Part shown: piece by piece, positions 45,393-55,967 of the stretch | Layout of the letters: every line of letters starts with the position of its first letter | Numbering within the stretch: the first letter of the stretch is position 1 | Assembly: GCF_001690275.1 (NCBI RefSeq) | Contig: NZ_LZGW01000039.1 | Coordinates: 1 to 58,994, forward strand | Reading direction: 5' to 3' | Origin: Gilliamella sp. WF3-4 | GTDB lineage: Bacteria > Pseudomonadota > Gammaproteobacteria > Enterobacterales > Orbaceae | Length of the DNA: 58,994 bases | The notes under the pieces: model-generated | Databases searched by the model: none | The model's input: the letters and a program-made list of their open reading frames with translations, nothing else | Told to the model about the DNA's origin: nothing | Made by a program: the position numbers and the translations under genes

Positions 45393-46109
45393 TTACTTTA
45401 GCGATGCTAACTTTTTTTTAGCCTGATCAACAACGTTTTTATTTTTAGAATATTTACTTATAACTTGTTGAAAAACGATTCTAGCATTTTTCTTATCGCC
45501 TTTCTCAAGCAAAATCAAACCAACTTTATATAGGCTATCTGCAGCTTTGGAAGAGGTCGCAAACTTTTTCACTACAGTTGCATAATAAAATGAAGCCTGA
45601 TCTTTATTTCCTTGCTTATAATAAAGTTGACCTATCCAATAATTAGCATTAGCTAAATAACCTGACTTTGGATAAGCTTTTATAAATTTTTGAAATGCCG
45701 CAACGACCTCATTACTTTTTTTCCCATCGTTAACAAACTGCATGATAAAATTATAATCAGCCTTATCACGACCCGAAGTTTCCCAACCAGATAAATCAGA
45801 TGATGGCGTTGTTGCCGTTGATGAAGAAGTATTATCCTCAGAAGTGTTCGCATTTGCAGAAACGCCCGAGCCACCAACCATTTGTTGAAGAATCATTTTT
45901 TGACGTTCTATCGTCTGATTAAGTTGGTATCTAGTTTCTTCTAATTGCCCTCGAAGCGCATCCACTTCAGCTTGTAAATCATTAATCCTTTCCTGATTTT
46001 GTATTAATAATTGGCCTTGTGCCTGAATAGTTCTATCCGATTCTGAACTGCCTGCTGCACAGCCAGTGAATAAAAGAAATAAGAACAATACGAGTGTTTT
46101 TTTATGCAT
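45393..46109 (-). CDS. cpoB: Cell division coordinator CpoB, with lipoprotein signal
   Basis: 238 residues. A signal sequence ends in LLFTGC, a lipobox with Cys17. A coiled-coil trimerisation segment follows (residues 25-75, NQERINDLQAEVDALRGQLEE). Three TPR-like repeats from 118 (FMQFVNDGKKSNEVVAAFQKFIKAYPKSGYLANANYWIGQLYYKQG) close the protein. CpoB links PBP1b activity with the Tol system during constriction. E. coli CpoB is soluble in the periplasm, so a lipid anchor would be a difference. It is downstream of tolB-pal. Confidence 0.92.
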   Translation of the reverse strand: MHKKTLVLFLFLLFTGCAAGSSESDRTIQAQGQLLIQNQERINDLQAEVDALRGQLEETRYQLNQTIERQKMILQQMVGGSGVSANANTSEDNTSSSTATTPSSDLSGWETSGRDKADYNFIMQFVNDGKKSNEVVAAFQKFIKAYPKSGYLANANYWIGQLYYKQGNKDQASFYYATVVKKFATSSKAADSLYKVGLILLEKGDKKNARIVFQQVISKYSKNKNVVDQAKKKLASLK

Positions 46110-46138
46110 ATCATATTACTCAGCATGAATGTAGAAAA

Positions 46139-46163
46139 GAAACGGCTGAATAATCAGCCGTTA
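46139..46163 (-). terminator. Terminator between pal and cpoB
   Basis: AACGGCTGA pairs with TCAGCCGTT (46141-46162), followed by TTTCTTTT on the minus strand. It would end or weaken the pal transcript before cpoB. Confidence 0.75.
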
Positions 46164-46173
46164 TAAAATGCTA

Positions 46174-46653
46174 TTAGTTGATAGCATAAGTTACTACAGC
46201 ACGACGGTTTTTAGCATAAGCTTCTTCGTCATGGCCTAATACTGCTGGTTTTTCTTTACCATATGATACAATTTCCATTTGGCTATCAGAAGCACCATTA
46301 CCTTGTAAATATGCTTTAACTGCAGCAGCACGACGTTCACCTAATGCAATGTTATATTCTGGCGTACCGCGTTCATCTGCATGACCTTCGATAATTACTT
46401 TCACGTTATTTGCACGAATAAATATTGCATGTGCATTTAATAATGTTGCATAGTCAGATTTAACATTATATTTGTCAAAATCAAAATATACTGTATTGAT
46501 TTGTTGTAATTTATTTAATTGCTCTAAAGCTTCTTTTGATAAAGAACCACTTGCAACACCAGCTACATTGCTACTGTTATTAGACGAACATGCAGTTACA
46601 GTAATTAGTGGTAAAGCAACCGCGGCTACTTTAAGAAATTTAGAAAATTGCAT
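46174..46653 (-). CDS. pal: Peptidoglycan-associated lipoprotein Pal
   Basis: 159 residues with a lipoprotein signal ([16 protein letters not shown], lipobox Cys near 22) and an OmpA-like peptidoglycan-binding domain. It shows [45 protein letters not shown] and [24 protein letters not shown]. It is the outer-membrane partner of TolB in the Tol-Pal system. Confidence 0.97.
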   Translation of the reverse strand: MQFSKFLKVAAVALPLITVTACSSNNSSNVAGVASGSLSKEALEQLNKLQQINTVYFDFDKYNVKSDYATLLNAHAIFIRANNVKVIIEGHADERGTPEYNIALGERRAAAVKAYLQGNGASDSQMEIVSYGKEKPAVLGHDEEAYAKNRRAVVTYAIN

Positions 46654-46823
46654 TGTATTAACTCCTTTTGTTTAAATAAATTATTACCTGTATTTTTACA
46701 CACCTAACCAACTTCAAAGTAACAGCCGTTACCAACCAGAACGATTAGAGGTATATATTATAATGCCCTTGTGCTTTACACAATTTTAATAATTGCAATA
46801 TTGTGCAATATTATAACCTCTTC

Positions 46824-48122
46824 TTATAAATATGGCGACCATGAAGGGAATTTTACTTGCCCATCTGTTGCTGGTAATCTTGCTTTAAAATTACCATCTG
46901 TTGAAACTAGATTCAAAATTGTACCTAATCCTTGTGATGAGCTATAAATGATCATAGTACCATTTGGCGCAATGCTTGGCGTTTCATCCAAAAAGGTGTC
47001 TGTTAAACGTTGATAGGTATTTGTGCTTATATCATATCGAGTAATATGTTGTTCACCATTATTGGTTGATATCATAGCAATAAAAGAACCATCAGGTGAT
47101 ACCCGCGCATTTTGATTCTGTGTATTATCCCAAGTTAGCCTTTGAGATGCACCACTATTAATGTTGATACTATAGAGTTGAGGGCGACCTGCTTGATCAG
47201 AAGTGTAAACAATAGTTTGATTATCAGGCATCCAAGATGGTTCTGTATTATTATTACGATTAGAAGTAATTTGCGTGATTTTTTTGCTACTTAAATCCAT
47301 CATATATAAATTTAAACTTCCCCCTTTAGATAAGGCAAAAGCTAATTTACTGCCGTCTGGAGAAAACGCTGGCGCACCATTATGTTGTGGAAAAGACGCA
47401 ATTGTTTGAACAGCGCCACTATCCAATGTTTTTAAAACTAATGAAGAATGACCGCCTTCAAATGTTACATAGGCTATTTTTTTACCATCTGGTGACCAAG
47501 TTGGAGACATTAATGGCTCTTTGGAACGATGAACAGTAATTTGATCATAACCGTCATAATCAGATACTCTTAATTCATGTGAAAAAGGTCCTTTGGTTGT
47601 TTTAACAACATAAGCAATTCGTGTTCTAAAAGCACCTTTAATACCGGTTAATGATTCAAAAATTTCATCACTTGCAGTGTGAGCAGCGTAACGGAGCCAA
47701 CGCTTATCAATAGAATATTGATTTTGTGCTAAAACGGCACCTGGACGGTTTACGATATCAACTAATTGATAATTGATAAGGTATTTTCCTGAGGCATCTG
47801 GCTGAATCGAACCGACAACTACCGCAGAAACCCCCAGATTATTCCAAGCCGCAGGCGTAACTTCAGAAGCTGTTGTTGGTTTTTGTGGCATACTATTAAC
47901 TTCAACAGGATTAAATTTACCACTATTACGTAAATCTGAAGCAACGATATCTTCTATAATTTGTGGTGGTTGACCAGAGCCTGTCCACTTAAATGGCACA
48001 ACCGCGACTGGTTTAGCAGAGCTTACGCCATCGGTAATAATAATTCTTACCTCAGAATTAGCCATCGTGGTAAAACATAGAATAAAACAAGTTGTCAAAA
48101 AGCGAAAAGCGAATTTGATCAT
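46824..48122 (-). CDS. tolB: Tol-Pal system protein TolB
   Basis: A 432-residue periplasmic beta-propeller protein. The start is set at [23 protein letters not shown] (signal peptide); an in-frame upstream ATG at 48191 would hide it. An N-terminal domain binding TolA is followed by six WD-like blades with repeated SPDG/SWMPD phrases ([18 protein letters not shown]). The gene order tolB-pal-cpoB is standard, but tolQRA are not upstream within 413 bases. Confidence 0.95.
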   Translation of the reverse strand: MIKFAFRFLTTCFILCFTTMANSEVRIIITDGVSSAKPVAVVPFKWTGSGQPPQIIEDIVASDLRNSGKFNPVEVNSMPQKPTTASEVTPAAWNNLGVSAVVVGSIQPDASGKYLINYQLVDIVNRPGAVLAQNQYSIDKRWLRYAAHTASDEIFESLTGIKGAFRTRIAYVVKTTKGPFSHELRVSDYDGYDQITVHRSKEPLMSPTWSPDGKKIAYVTFEGGHSSLVLKTLDSGAVQTIASFPQHNGAPAFSPDGSKLAFALSKGGSLNLYMMDLSSKKITQITSNRNNNTEPSWMPDNQTIVYTSDQAGRPQLYSININSGASQRLTWDNTQNQNARVSPDGSFIAMISTNNGEQHITRYDISTNTYQRLTDTFLDETPSIAPNGTMIIYSSSQGLGTILNLVSTDGNFKARLPATDGQVKFPSWSPYL

Positions 48123-48535
48123 CTTAAATTCCTTAATAAAAATAAGACACATTGAGTTAAATAAAATATAAACCCGTAAAAAAGAAAACAAAACCTTTGA
48201 AAATTAAGATACAACAGCTAATTGCCCCCCATATATTAAACTTTACAAGCTATAAACAATGATTCAGCAAAAAGATAGCTGATAACAGGTAACAAGTCCA
48301 TAGCCTTTAAAATAAAAAGATCTCTGTAATATTAATGGTTTTACTATATAAAGTAATCAACGCAGTAACAAAAATAACTTCTTTAATTGTAGTTGCTTAT
48401 ACTAATCTTATTTAAATAAGGTTTAAAGGGCTTAAAAAGATATTTTTGTAAAAGAAAGGGAGCCAATACATGCAAAATATTTAAAATTCTTAGCAACTAA
48501 TCACAAAAAATAATAATTTGGTAGAGCTAACGTTG
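48123..48535. other. 413-base gap between mutM and tolB
   Basis: AT-rich, no credible gene. It should hold the tolB promoter. No tolA remnant was seen. Confidence 0.5.
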
Positions 48536-49345
48536 CTATATTTGGCAATATTCACAATAAAAGGTATTGCGTTGTCCTATTTTTTGCGATTTTATCTCTG
48601 CACCACAAATTAGACATCGCTCGCCATTGCGCCCATAAACTTGTAGCTCTTGTGCAAAATATCCTGGTTTTCCATTAGATTGAAGAAAATCCTTGAGCGT
48701 TGTCCCTCCTTGTTCAATGGATTTGCTAAGAACTTGCTTAATAGCAGCAACAAGCCTTTCAAATTCATTTAATTGTAATGAGCTTACTTTACGGTTAGGA
48801 TTGACTTTCGCCATAAACAATGACTCAGAAGCGTAAATATTGCCAACGCCAACCACAATATGGTTATCCATAATCCAACTTTTAATGGAAACCTGTCTAT
48901 TTTTGGCTTTTTCGAATAAATATATAGCTGAAAACTCATGACTTAACGGTTCTGGACCTAAATGTTGTAATTGCAGTATTTCGTCTAGCGAATTTGCCCA
49001 GAGCCAAGATCCAAAACGCCTAGGATCAGTATAACGCAATGTAACACCATTTTCTAAAATGAGGTCTATATGATCATGCTTTTGTGCTTTTTGAGGCTTT
49101 GGTAAAATACGTAAACTACCTGACATACCTAAATGAATTACGATCCAGTTATTAGATAGTTGTAGCAATAAATATTTAGCTCGACGCTGTATATCTAAAA
49201 TAACCTGTCCATGTGCATTACTTATAGCGCTATCGACAGGCCAGCGTAATTTAGGTTGTCTAACAATAATTTTATGTATAATCTGTCCTTTTAAATATGG
49301 CAAAATGCCTCGACGACTTGTTTCAACTTCGGGTAATTCAGGCAT
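48536..49345 (-). CDS. mutM: Formamidopyrimidine-DNA glycosylase MutM
   Basis: A 269-residue DNA repair enzyme that removes 8-oxoguanine. N-terminal PELPEVE with the catalytic Pro and Glu, the helix-two-turn-helix with [26 protein letters not shown] and a C-terminal zinc finger (CLICG...CEYC) are all present. It starts 14 bases after mrcB ends. Confidence 0.96.
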   Translation of the reverse strand: MPELPEVETSRRGILPYLKGQIIHKIIVRQPKLRWPVDSAISNAHGQVILDIQRRAKYLLLQLSNNWIVIHLGMSGSLRILPKPQKAQKHDHIDLILENGVTLRYTDPRRFGSWLWANSLDEILQLQHLGPEPLSHEFSAIYLFEKAKNRQVSIKSWIMDNHIVVGVGNIYASESLFMAKVNPNRKVSSLQLNEFERLVAAIKQVLSKSIEQGGTTLKDFLQSNGKPGYFAQELQVYGRNGERCLICGAEIKSQKIGQRNTFYCEYCQI

Positions 49346-49358
49346 ATTATTCCCCCTC

Positions 49359-51701
49359 TTAATTATTTAATAGGTCTGTAACCCAATTGGGTACCTGTTC
49401 AGTGGCCATCATTTGGTTATTTCCAGAACATAAATCCTTAGGGTTAATGATCCATACGGGTAAAGTACGCACACCATCGCCATTACATAGCCACTGACCA
49501 TTACTATCAATTGGTACCATAAAAACATTTTGCGGTATCGGCAATACCAATTTCTTTGGTGGATTGTTTTGTAAATATTCACTATAAATTTTCAGCGCTC
49601 CTGTAGCTCCAGTTAATTTCATTGGTGAATGATCATCTAAACCAATCCAAATAACAGCAACATTCCTGCCGTCAACGCCTGTAAACCAGCTATCACGAGA
49701 ATCATTGCTTGTCCCCGTCTTAGCAGCTAAATTAAACGAACCGTATTTAGCTTTTAATGAACGAGATGTGCCCGAACTAACAACTTGTTGCATAGCATAA
49801 GTTGTCAAATAAGCTGATTGTCGAGACACTGCCTGAAGTTGTTGTGGATAGCTTTGATAAACTAGCTTACCTTTATCAGTCAATACATATCTTAAAATAG
49901 TAAGCGGAGAACGTTGCCCATTATTAGTGATAGTTTGAAACATCTGAGCTGTTTCTAATGGTGTTAATTCTAATGCACCAAGCAATCTTGATGGTAAATT
50001 AGGTATACGATCCGTAGGAACTCCTAATGCTTGTAAAGTATTTTTCGTTGCATCCAGCCCTAATTCCATACCTAAATTAACCGTTGGTACATTTAATGAA
50101 AGTGCCAAAGCGTCCACTAACATAACACGATCACGGAATTTACGATCGTAATTTTTAGGCTGCCAATACCCGCCACTATCAAGCTTAACCGATAATGGGC
50201 TATCATTAAGCCATGTATTAAGTTGGTAATAATCAGGTTGCCCAAGTGCAGTTAAATACGTTGATGGTTTAGCTAATGAACCAATCGCTCTTTGCATTAA
50301 CCAAGCACGGTTATAACCAGGGTAACGTGGGTCTGCACTACCAATAATTGAGCGAATTTCCCCTGTTTCTCGACTAACTACAACCATTGCTGATTGTAAT
50401 TCTTTTTTCGTTGATTTGCGCAATTTGTCAATTTCGTTAGTCACCGCTTGCTCTGCTGCAGATTGAGCTACCGGATCAAAAGTGGTAAAAATCTTCATAC
50501 CTGACAAATGATCTGCTTTATCACCCAATTGCCTTCGCAGTTCGCTACGCACAACTTGCATAAATGCTGGTTGCGGAGAAATCACACCACCCTTGGGTAG
50601 CACTGATAGTGGGCGCTGACTTAATAAGTTATACAACTCATCATCAATTATGCCTTGTTGCTGAGCAAGTTTTAACACCACGTTACGGCGCTCAATAACT
50701 TGTTGAGGTTGTGTCCACGGATTATATAACGAAGCGCCTTTTACCATACCAACCAGCACTGCTTGCTGATCTAATGTAAGTTCATTAACTGGCCGCCCAA
50801 AATAGTAAAGACTTGCCAATGGAAAACCATGAATCTCTTCTCCTCCCGCTTGCCCAAAATAAACTTCGTTTAGATAAAGCTCTAAAATACGTTCTTTACT
50901 ATAACGGCCATCTAAAATCAAAGCCATATAGGCTTCGCGTATTTTACGGCTTAAACTACGTTCATTAGTCAGAAAAAGGTTTTTAACAGTTTGCTGGGTT
51001 AAGGTACTGCCTCCTTCGATGCGGCCAGTAGTCAAATTAACGAAAATAGCACGACCGATAGAATATAAACTTACACCATGATGATCATAAAAACGCTTAT
51101 CTTCTGTAGCAACCAATGTTTGCAATAACGAATCAGGAAACTGCTTCAATGGAACAAATAATCGTTGCTCGCCATTTGGAGAATGCATCATGGTAATTAA
51201 TTTAGGATCAATTTTTAGCAATCCAAAATCGCGCCCAGTTTCTAGATTAGTAATGCGATCTATACGATTTTCATAAAAAGTAATACTAACTCTAAATGAC
51301 GGTTCTTCACCATCAGGAAATGTAAAAGGTCGTCGATAAACCTCAACAGCATTATTACTTACAATAAACTCACCTGGGCGGCTGGCTTTTGTATCTTGCT
51401 GACGATATTGTGCACCTTCTAACATTGTCACTACATCATTTAGACTATATTCACTATCAGGCTCAAGATCTATAATTTGCCCATAAACTGCCGCTGGCAA
51501 CTCCCACACATTACCATCAACTCGCTCCTTGATTTGTTGATCAAGATAAACGCCGTAAACAATAGCCACAGCTGCAATGACAAGAAATAGTTTAAATAAT
51601 AAGGTCAAAAACCGGCGACAAAGTGTAGACTTCTTATTTTTTTTATTTTTTGGAGAATTTTTGGGAGACCGTTTTTTTGATGTTTTAGTTGACGTGTTCA
51701 A
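49359..51701 (-). CDS. mrcB: Penicillin-binding protein 1B
   Basis: A 780-residue bifunctional peptidoglycan synthase. A short basic cytoplasmic tail and one TM (residues 30-47) are followed by a UB2H region. The glycosyltransferase has [12 protein letters not shown] and [15 protein letters not shown]. The transpeptidase has SLAKP (active Ser), SLN and [13 protein letters not shown]. CpoB and the Tol system, both encoded nearby, regulate this enzyme in E. coli. Confidence 0.95.
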   Translation of the reverse strand: MNTSTKTSKKRSPKNSPKNKKNKKSTLCRRFLTLLFKLFLVIAAVAIVYGVYLDQQIKERVDGNVWELPAAVYGQIIDLEPDSEYSLNDVVTMLEGAQYRQQDTKASRPGEFIVSNNAVEVYRRPFTFPDGEEPSFRVSITFYENRIDRITNLETGRDFGLLKIDPKLITMMHSPNGEQRLFVPLKQFPDSLLQTLVATEDKRFYDHHGVSLYSIGRAIFVNLTTGRIEGGSTLTQQTVKNLFLTNERSLSRKIREAYMALILDGRYSKERILELYLNEVYFGQAGGEEIHGFPLASLYYFGRPVNELTLDQQAVLVGMVKGASLYNPWTQPQQVIERRNVVLKLAQQQGIIDDELYNLLSQRPLSVLPKGGVISPQPAFMQVVRSELRRQLGDKADHLSGMKIFTTFDPVAQSAAEQAVTNEIDKLRKSTKKELQSAMVVVSRETGEIRSIIGSADPRYPGYNRAWLMQRAIGSLAKPSTYLTALGQPDYYQLNTWLNDSPLSVKLDSGGYWQPKNYDRKFRDRVMLVDALALSLNVPTVNLGMELGLDATKNTLQALGVPTDRIPNLPSRLLGALELTPLETAQMFQTITNNGQRSPLTILRYVLTDKGKLVYQSYPQQLQAVSRQSAYLTTYAMQQVVSSGTSRSLKAKYGSFNLAAKTGTSNDSRDSWFTGVDGRNVAVIWIGLDDHSPMKLTGATGALKIYSEYLQNNPPKKLVLPIPQNVFMVPIDSNGQWLCNGDGVRTLPVWIINPKDLCSGNNQMMATEQVPNWVTDLLNN

Positions 51702-51834
51702 ACTGCACCTAATATTTATTATCCAATAAAAATTAGCTTATCATAACATAATTTTTTAAGGATATTGCGGTCTTCTTTTTGTAAAAAAAGCTTCAGGTAA
51801 AATCGATTTTGAAGCATAAAACAAACGTATGAAT

Positions 51835-53190
51835 TTAAAAATCTAGCTGTGAGCTAATGGTTTTAACTTTCGACAAAAACGCTTTTTTTGACTTACCTGT
51901 CAACCCTTCCGAAATAGGTAAACTTGCTGTCAATGGATTAACCGGCTTATTATTAATGTGTAGCTCAAAGTGTAGGTGAGGTCCTGTAGAACGCCCTGTA
52001 TTCCCAGATAACCCAATCTTATCACCTTGTTTAACTTGCTGACCAGGTTTGACTAAAATCTTATCCAAATGCATATAAGTTGTCATATACTGACGCCCAT
52101 GCCGAATAGCAATATAATTACCAGCCGAACCACTATACTTTGCAATAACTACTTCACCATTACCAACTGATAAAACTGGTGTACCACGAGACACTGCAAA
52201 ATCAACACCATTATGTGGAGTTATCGCACCGGTAACAGGATGTAAGCGACGAGGGTTAAAACCAGAGGAAACTCTAGCTTGCTTTGCTAATGGATAACGG
52301 AAAAAACTTTGCGACAAACTGTTCGCATTAATATCATAATATTTACCATCATCTGCTAAAATAGCGTAATAATCTTTGGTACCATTTTTAATGCGTACAC
52401 CTAACAGCTGACTATTAGATAAACGATTACCATGCATCTCTCTGGTTAAAACAACTGAAAATTTATCACCAACTTGCAAACGACGAAAATCTAAACGCCA
52501 TTGCAAAGCACGAGTAATCACGCCAATTTCATTACTGGTTAATCCATTTTTGCGAGCATCTGCAACAAAGCTACTTTTAATATCACCTTTTATCACAATA
52601 TTTTGTGGTACACTTTCAACTGTTTCTGAACTTTCTACAAATTTATCGCCCGATTTTTCATAAATTCGAATATTATTACTGGAGATTGTCCAACTAAAAG
52701 TTTGCAAATTATGATTATCATCAGTCGTCCAACTAATTTGTTGACCTATTCTCAAATTTGCAAGTTGTTTAAATTTTGTCGTTAACTGATAGATGTCGTT
52801 TCGATTAACGTTATAACGAATCAAGATATCATGCAGGGTATCCCCTCGTGCAATAGTGTATTGCACAGTATTATCTTTATCATCAACAATGTCATCTAAT
52901 TCATCTTTAACAATCTCATCTTCAGGAATATCTGATGATTCAGTAACTGTAGAAGGTTTTCCATTTATCATCTCAACTTTTCCATCATCGATAACAACAG
53001 AAGAATGGGTGTTATCATTTACAGTCGTTTCAGCTTGAGGCGTTAAAGGAACATAAACCGTTCGATTCAAATTGAGTGGATTCCACAGAACGATAAATAA
53101 GATAACAATGAAAAGAACACCTAATATTGAAAAATAGGTATTTCTAAAATTATTTTTTTCAATATCAGGTGATTTTATTTGTCTTGCCAA
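51835..53190 (-). CDS. mepM: Murein DD-endopeptidase MepM
   Basis: 451 residues. One N-terminal TM (FSILGVLFIVILFIVLW, residues 17-33), a LysM-like domain near 110-155 (QYTIARGDTLHDILIRYNV), an OapA-type middle and a C-terminal M23 domain with HNGVDF, HLDKILVKPG and GPHLHFELH supplying the zinc ligands. The start is TTG (53190) with AAGG six bases before it; no nearer ATG exists. The place next to znuA is as in E. coli. Confidence 0.93.
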   Translation of the reverse strand: MARQIKSPDIEKNNFRNTYFSILGVLFIVILFIVLWNPLNLNRTVYVPLTPQAETTVNDNTHSSVVIDDGKVEMINGKPSTVTESSDIPEDEIVKDELDDIVDDKDNTVQYTIARGDTLHDILIRYNVNRNDIYQLTTKFKQLANLRIGQQISWTTDDNHNLQTFSWTISSNNIRIYEKSGDKFVESSETVESVPQNIVIKGDIKSSFVADARKNGLTSNEIGVITRALQWRLDFRRLQVGDKFSVVLTREMHGNRLSNSQLLGVRIKNGTKDYYAILADDGKYYDINANSLSQSFFRYPLAKQARVSSGFNPRRLHPVTGAITPHNGVDFAVSRGTPVLSVGNGEVVIAKYSGSAGNYIAIRHGRQYMTTYMHLDKILVKPGQQVKQGDKIGLSGNTGRSTGPHLHFELHINNKPVNPLTASLPISEGLTGKSKKAFLSKVKTISSQLDF

Positions 53191-53217
53191 AATTAACCTT
53201 AACTATTTATTCTAAAA

Positions 53218-54171
53218 CTAGTCTTTATCTAAACAATCCAACAGTTGCTCTGTTAATTTTGCTAAAAATTGTGAATATGCATCTTTAGAAAGAGCAATAC
53301 CCGTTCCTAATGGATTTAACTCTCCAATACGTACATCTGTTCCATTCACTATTTTTTCAATAACTGCAGGGCTAAACTGTGGCTCTCGAAATACACATAC
53401 TGCTCGGTGCTCTTTGAGCGCCTGTTGAATTGCATAAACCTTTTGAACACCCGGCTGAATTGCTGGATTTATAGTAAAACTGCCTAAATTCTTTAATCCG
53501 AACTGCGATTCAAAATACCCATAAGCATCATGAAACACAAAATACCCTCTATTTTGTACGTTAATGAGTTTTTTTGCAATGTTTTGTTCTGTTTCTGCAA
53601 GTTTTATGATGAATTCGTTTAAATTTGCATCAATCAATGCGTTTTTATCTGGATACAGGGTAATAAGTCGATCATGGATTGACTGCGCAATCACCTTGGC
53701 AATTTTAGGTGAAAGCCAAATATGTTCATCATATTCACCATGATGACCATTAGCAGGTATAGGATGGGAGTGAGTATCTTCATGTTCATGATCCTCATGA
53801 CCTGTTCGAAGCAATACTTTAATCTCTGGTATTGCCATTAATTCAATTTGTTTTTGCTTATCAATACTTTTTAATATTGTTGGCATAAAAGCTTCCATAT
53901 CTTTGCCAACCCAAACCACAAGTTCAGCTGATTTAACTTTAGCCAAATCAGATGGTTTTAAATAATAACTATGTGGAGATGCGCCATCAGGAAGTAAAAT
54001 ATCATTATCAGTTACTCCTGAAGCGATTGCTTCGACAATAAATCCTATTGGCTTTACAGACGAAATAACTTTCGCATTAGCATAATTAACAATACTTTGA
54101 ATAAACATTAATGAACCAAGTATCATTAAGAAAACTAAATTTTTACTATTTAGTAGAATATATTTTTTCAT
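53218..54171 (-). CDS. znuA: Zinc ABC transporter substrate-binding protein ZnuA
   Basis: A 317-residue periplasmic protein with a signal peptide. Zinc ligands include the His in DGASPHSY, the His after the charged loop (GEYDEHIWLSP) and VFHDAYGYF. The His-rich loop HEDHEHEDTHSHP (residues 125-145) is the usual zinc-gathering loop. Divergent from znuCB with a shared control region. Confidence 0.95.
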   Translation of the reverse strand: MKKYILLNSKNLVFLMILGSLMFIQSIVNYANAKVISSVKPIGFIVEAIASGVTDNDILLPDGASPHSYYLKPSDLAKVKSAELVVWVGKDMEAFMPTILKSIDKQKQIELMAIPEIKVLLRTGHEDHEHEDTHSHPIPANGHHGEYDEHIWLSPKIAKVIAQSIHDRLITLYPDKNALIDANLNEFIIKLAETEQNIAKKLINVQNRGYFVFHDAYGYFESQFGLKNLGSFTINPAIQPGVQKVYAIQQALKEHRAVCVFREPQFSPAVIEKIVNGTDVRIGELNPLGTGIALSKDAYSQFLAKLTEQLLDCLDKD

Positions 54172-54217
54172 ACAATTTTCCTATATTTATTATGTATGGT
54201 AAAATAGAGTTAATTAT

Positions 54218-54232
54218 TGTTATAATATAACA
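54218..54232. promoter_or_regulatory. Zur box-like palindrome
   Basis: TGTTATAATATAACA is a perfect 15-base palindrome in the 93-base gap between znuA and znuC. It matches the enterobacterial Zur operator core (TGTTATANTATAACA-like). Zur with zinc should repress both transcripts. Confidence 0.8.
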
Positions 54233-54264
54233 TAACATATTTATAGACAAGGGTGATTAACAAA

Positions 54265-55044
54265 ATGACTCCTCTCATTTCGCTTGATAATGTTTCGGTG
54301 CAAATTGACCATCAAAAAATATTATATGATGTTTCGTTAGTCATTCATCTTAATCAAATTATTACAGTACTTGGTCCTAATGGAGCGGGTAAATCGACAC
54401 TGGTGAAAGTTATTTTAGGATTAATGCCATACGCCTCAGGAACAATCACATGCTTACCTAACTTAACGATTGGTTATGTGCCGCAGTCAATCAACTTAAA
54501 TCCAACGCTACCTATTACTGTTAGACGTTTTATGTGTCTTAATAGTCAGTTAAATAAAAAGGATATTTTTAATATATTATCAATGGTAAAAGCTGAATAT
54601 TTAATCAATGAATCTATGCATCAATTATCAGGTGGTGAATTGCAACGTGTTTTGCTCGCTCAAGCTTTAGCTAAGCGCCCTCAATTACTGATTCTTGATG
54701 AACCTACTCAAGGGGTAGATGTCAATGGCCAAGTACTATTATATGATTTAATCGCTGATGCAAAAAAACAGTTCAATTGCGGCGTGTTAATGGTTTCCCA
54801 TGATCTTCATTTGGTCATGGCAAAAACCGATGAAGTAATCTGCTTAAATCATCATATATGCTGCTCTGGCACACCAGCAATTGTTTCTAATGATCCAGAG
54901 TTTATTTCTCTTTTTGGACAACATGAAACCTCGCAACTCGCTATTTATAAACATCATCACAATCACCAACATGATTGTTGTAAACAATCTATTGAGCAAA
55001 ATAAGCGTATTGTTTTGCCAAGTTATAGAAGGAAAAAACAATGA
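54265..55044 (+). CDS. znuC: Zinc ABC transporter ATP-binding protein ZnuC
   Basis: A 259-residue ATPase. Walker [10 protein letters not shown], signature LSGGELQRV, Walker [13 protein letters not shown] and the switch His in SHDLHLV are present. [14 protein letters not shown] text and a His-rich tail ([10 protein letters not shown]) match ZnuC. A GTG at 54253 is in frame, but the ATG at 54265 matches known N-termini ([12 protein letters not shown]). It overlaps znuB by four bases. Confidence 0.95.
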   Translation: MTPLISLDNVSVQIDHQKILYDVSLVIHLNQIITVLGPNGAGKSTLVKVILGLMPYASGTITCLPNLTIGYVPQSINLNPTLPITVRRFMCLNSQLNKKDIFNILSMVKAEYLINESMHQLSGGELQRVLLAQALAKRPQLLILDEPTQGVDVNGQVLLYDLIADAKKQFNCGVLMVSHDLHLVMAKTDEVICLNHHICCSGTPAIVSNDPEFISLFGQHETSQLAIYKHHHNHQHDCCKQSIEQNKRIVLPSYRRKKQ

Positions 55045-55841
55045 TTGAATTACTATTACCTTCTTTATTAGCGGGATTATGTTTAACTAGCATAACTGGG
55101 CCTTTAGGTACTTTCGTTGTTTGGCGAAGAATGTCTTATTTTGGCGATACTTTATCACATGCTGCTTTACTTGGTATCGCATTTGGCTTTTTGTTGGATA
55201 TCAATTTATTTTATGCAGTCATTTTTGTCACACTCTTACTAGCTATCGGATTACTTTGGTTAGAAGCACAAAAACAATTACCAATTGATACATTACTTGG
55301 TATCTTAGCTCATAGTGCCTTATCACTAGGCTTAGTAGTAATTAGTTTAATGGACAATATCCGTATCGATTTAATGGGATATTTATTTGGCGATCTTTTA
55401 TCAGTAACATATTCAGATCTTTATCAGATTATTATTTGTGTAGCATTCATTGGAGCTTTATTATTTTGGCGATGGAATAACATTTTATTTATCACTGTAA
55501 GCGAAGAATTAGCTTTTAGCCATGGCATTAATGTACAGCTCACAAAATTGCTTTTGACTTTACTACTAGCATTAACCATAGGTCTGTCAATGAAATTTGT
55601 TGGAGCGCTAATTATTACATCTTTACTTATCATTCCTGCCGCAACAGCAAAATATTATTCAAAAACCCCCGAAACAATGGCGTTAATTGCAATAATAGTA
55701 GGAATGCTATCGGTAGTTGCTGGAGTGCTATTCTCATTTGTTTATGACACCCCAACAGGTCCCTCTATAGTATTAAGTAATACTTGCCTATTTTTTGTAT
55801 CATTACTTATTTCAAAACGCATTTTAAATAAAACAAATTAA
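55041..55841 (+). CDS. znuB: Zinc ABC transporter permease ZnuB
   Basis: A 266-residue, seven- to eight-TM permease with the ABC-3 family motifs ([54 protein letters not shown]). It starts inside the end of znuC (ATGA overlap), so the pair is co-translated. Confidence 0.95.
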   Translation: MIELLLPSLLAGLCLTSITGPLGTFVVWRRMSYFGDTLSHAALLGIAFGFLLDINLFYAVIFVTLLLAIGLLWLEAQKQLPIDTLLGILAHSALSLGLVVISLMDNIRIDLMGYLFGDLLSVTYSDLYQIIICVAFIGALLFWRWNNILFITVSEELAFSHGINVQLTKLLLTLLLALTIGLSMKFVGALIITSLLIIPAATAKYYSKTPETMALIAIIVGMLSVVAGVLFSFVYDTPTGPSIVLSNTCLFFVSLLISKRILNKTN

Positions 55842-55967
55842 AATCATTGCAAAATCGTATTATTTATTTGTGTGTTATATCCCATTAATAAATAGCTTTA
55901 ATGGGTTTTCGATATTTTCTAATATGATAATAATAAAATTAAACATATTAATTAATAATTAGAAACT

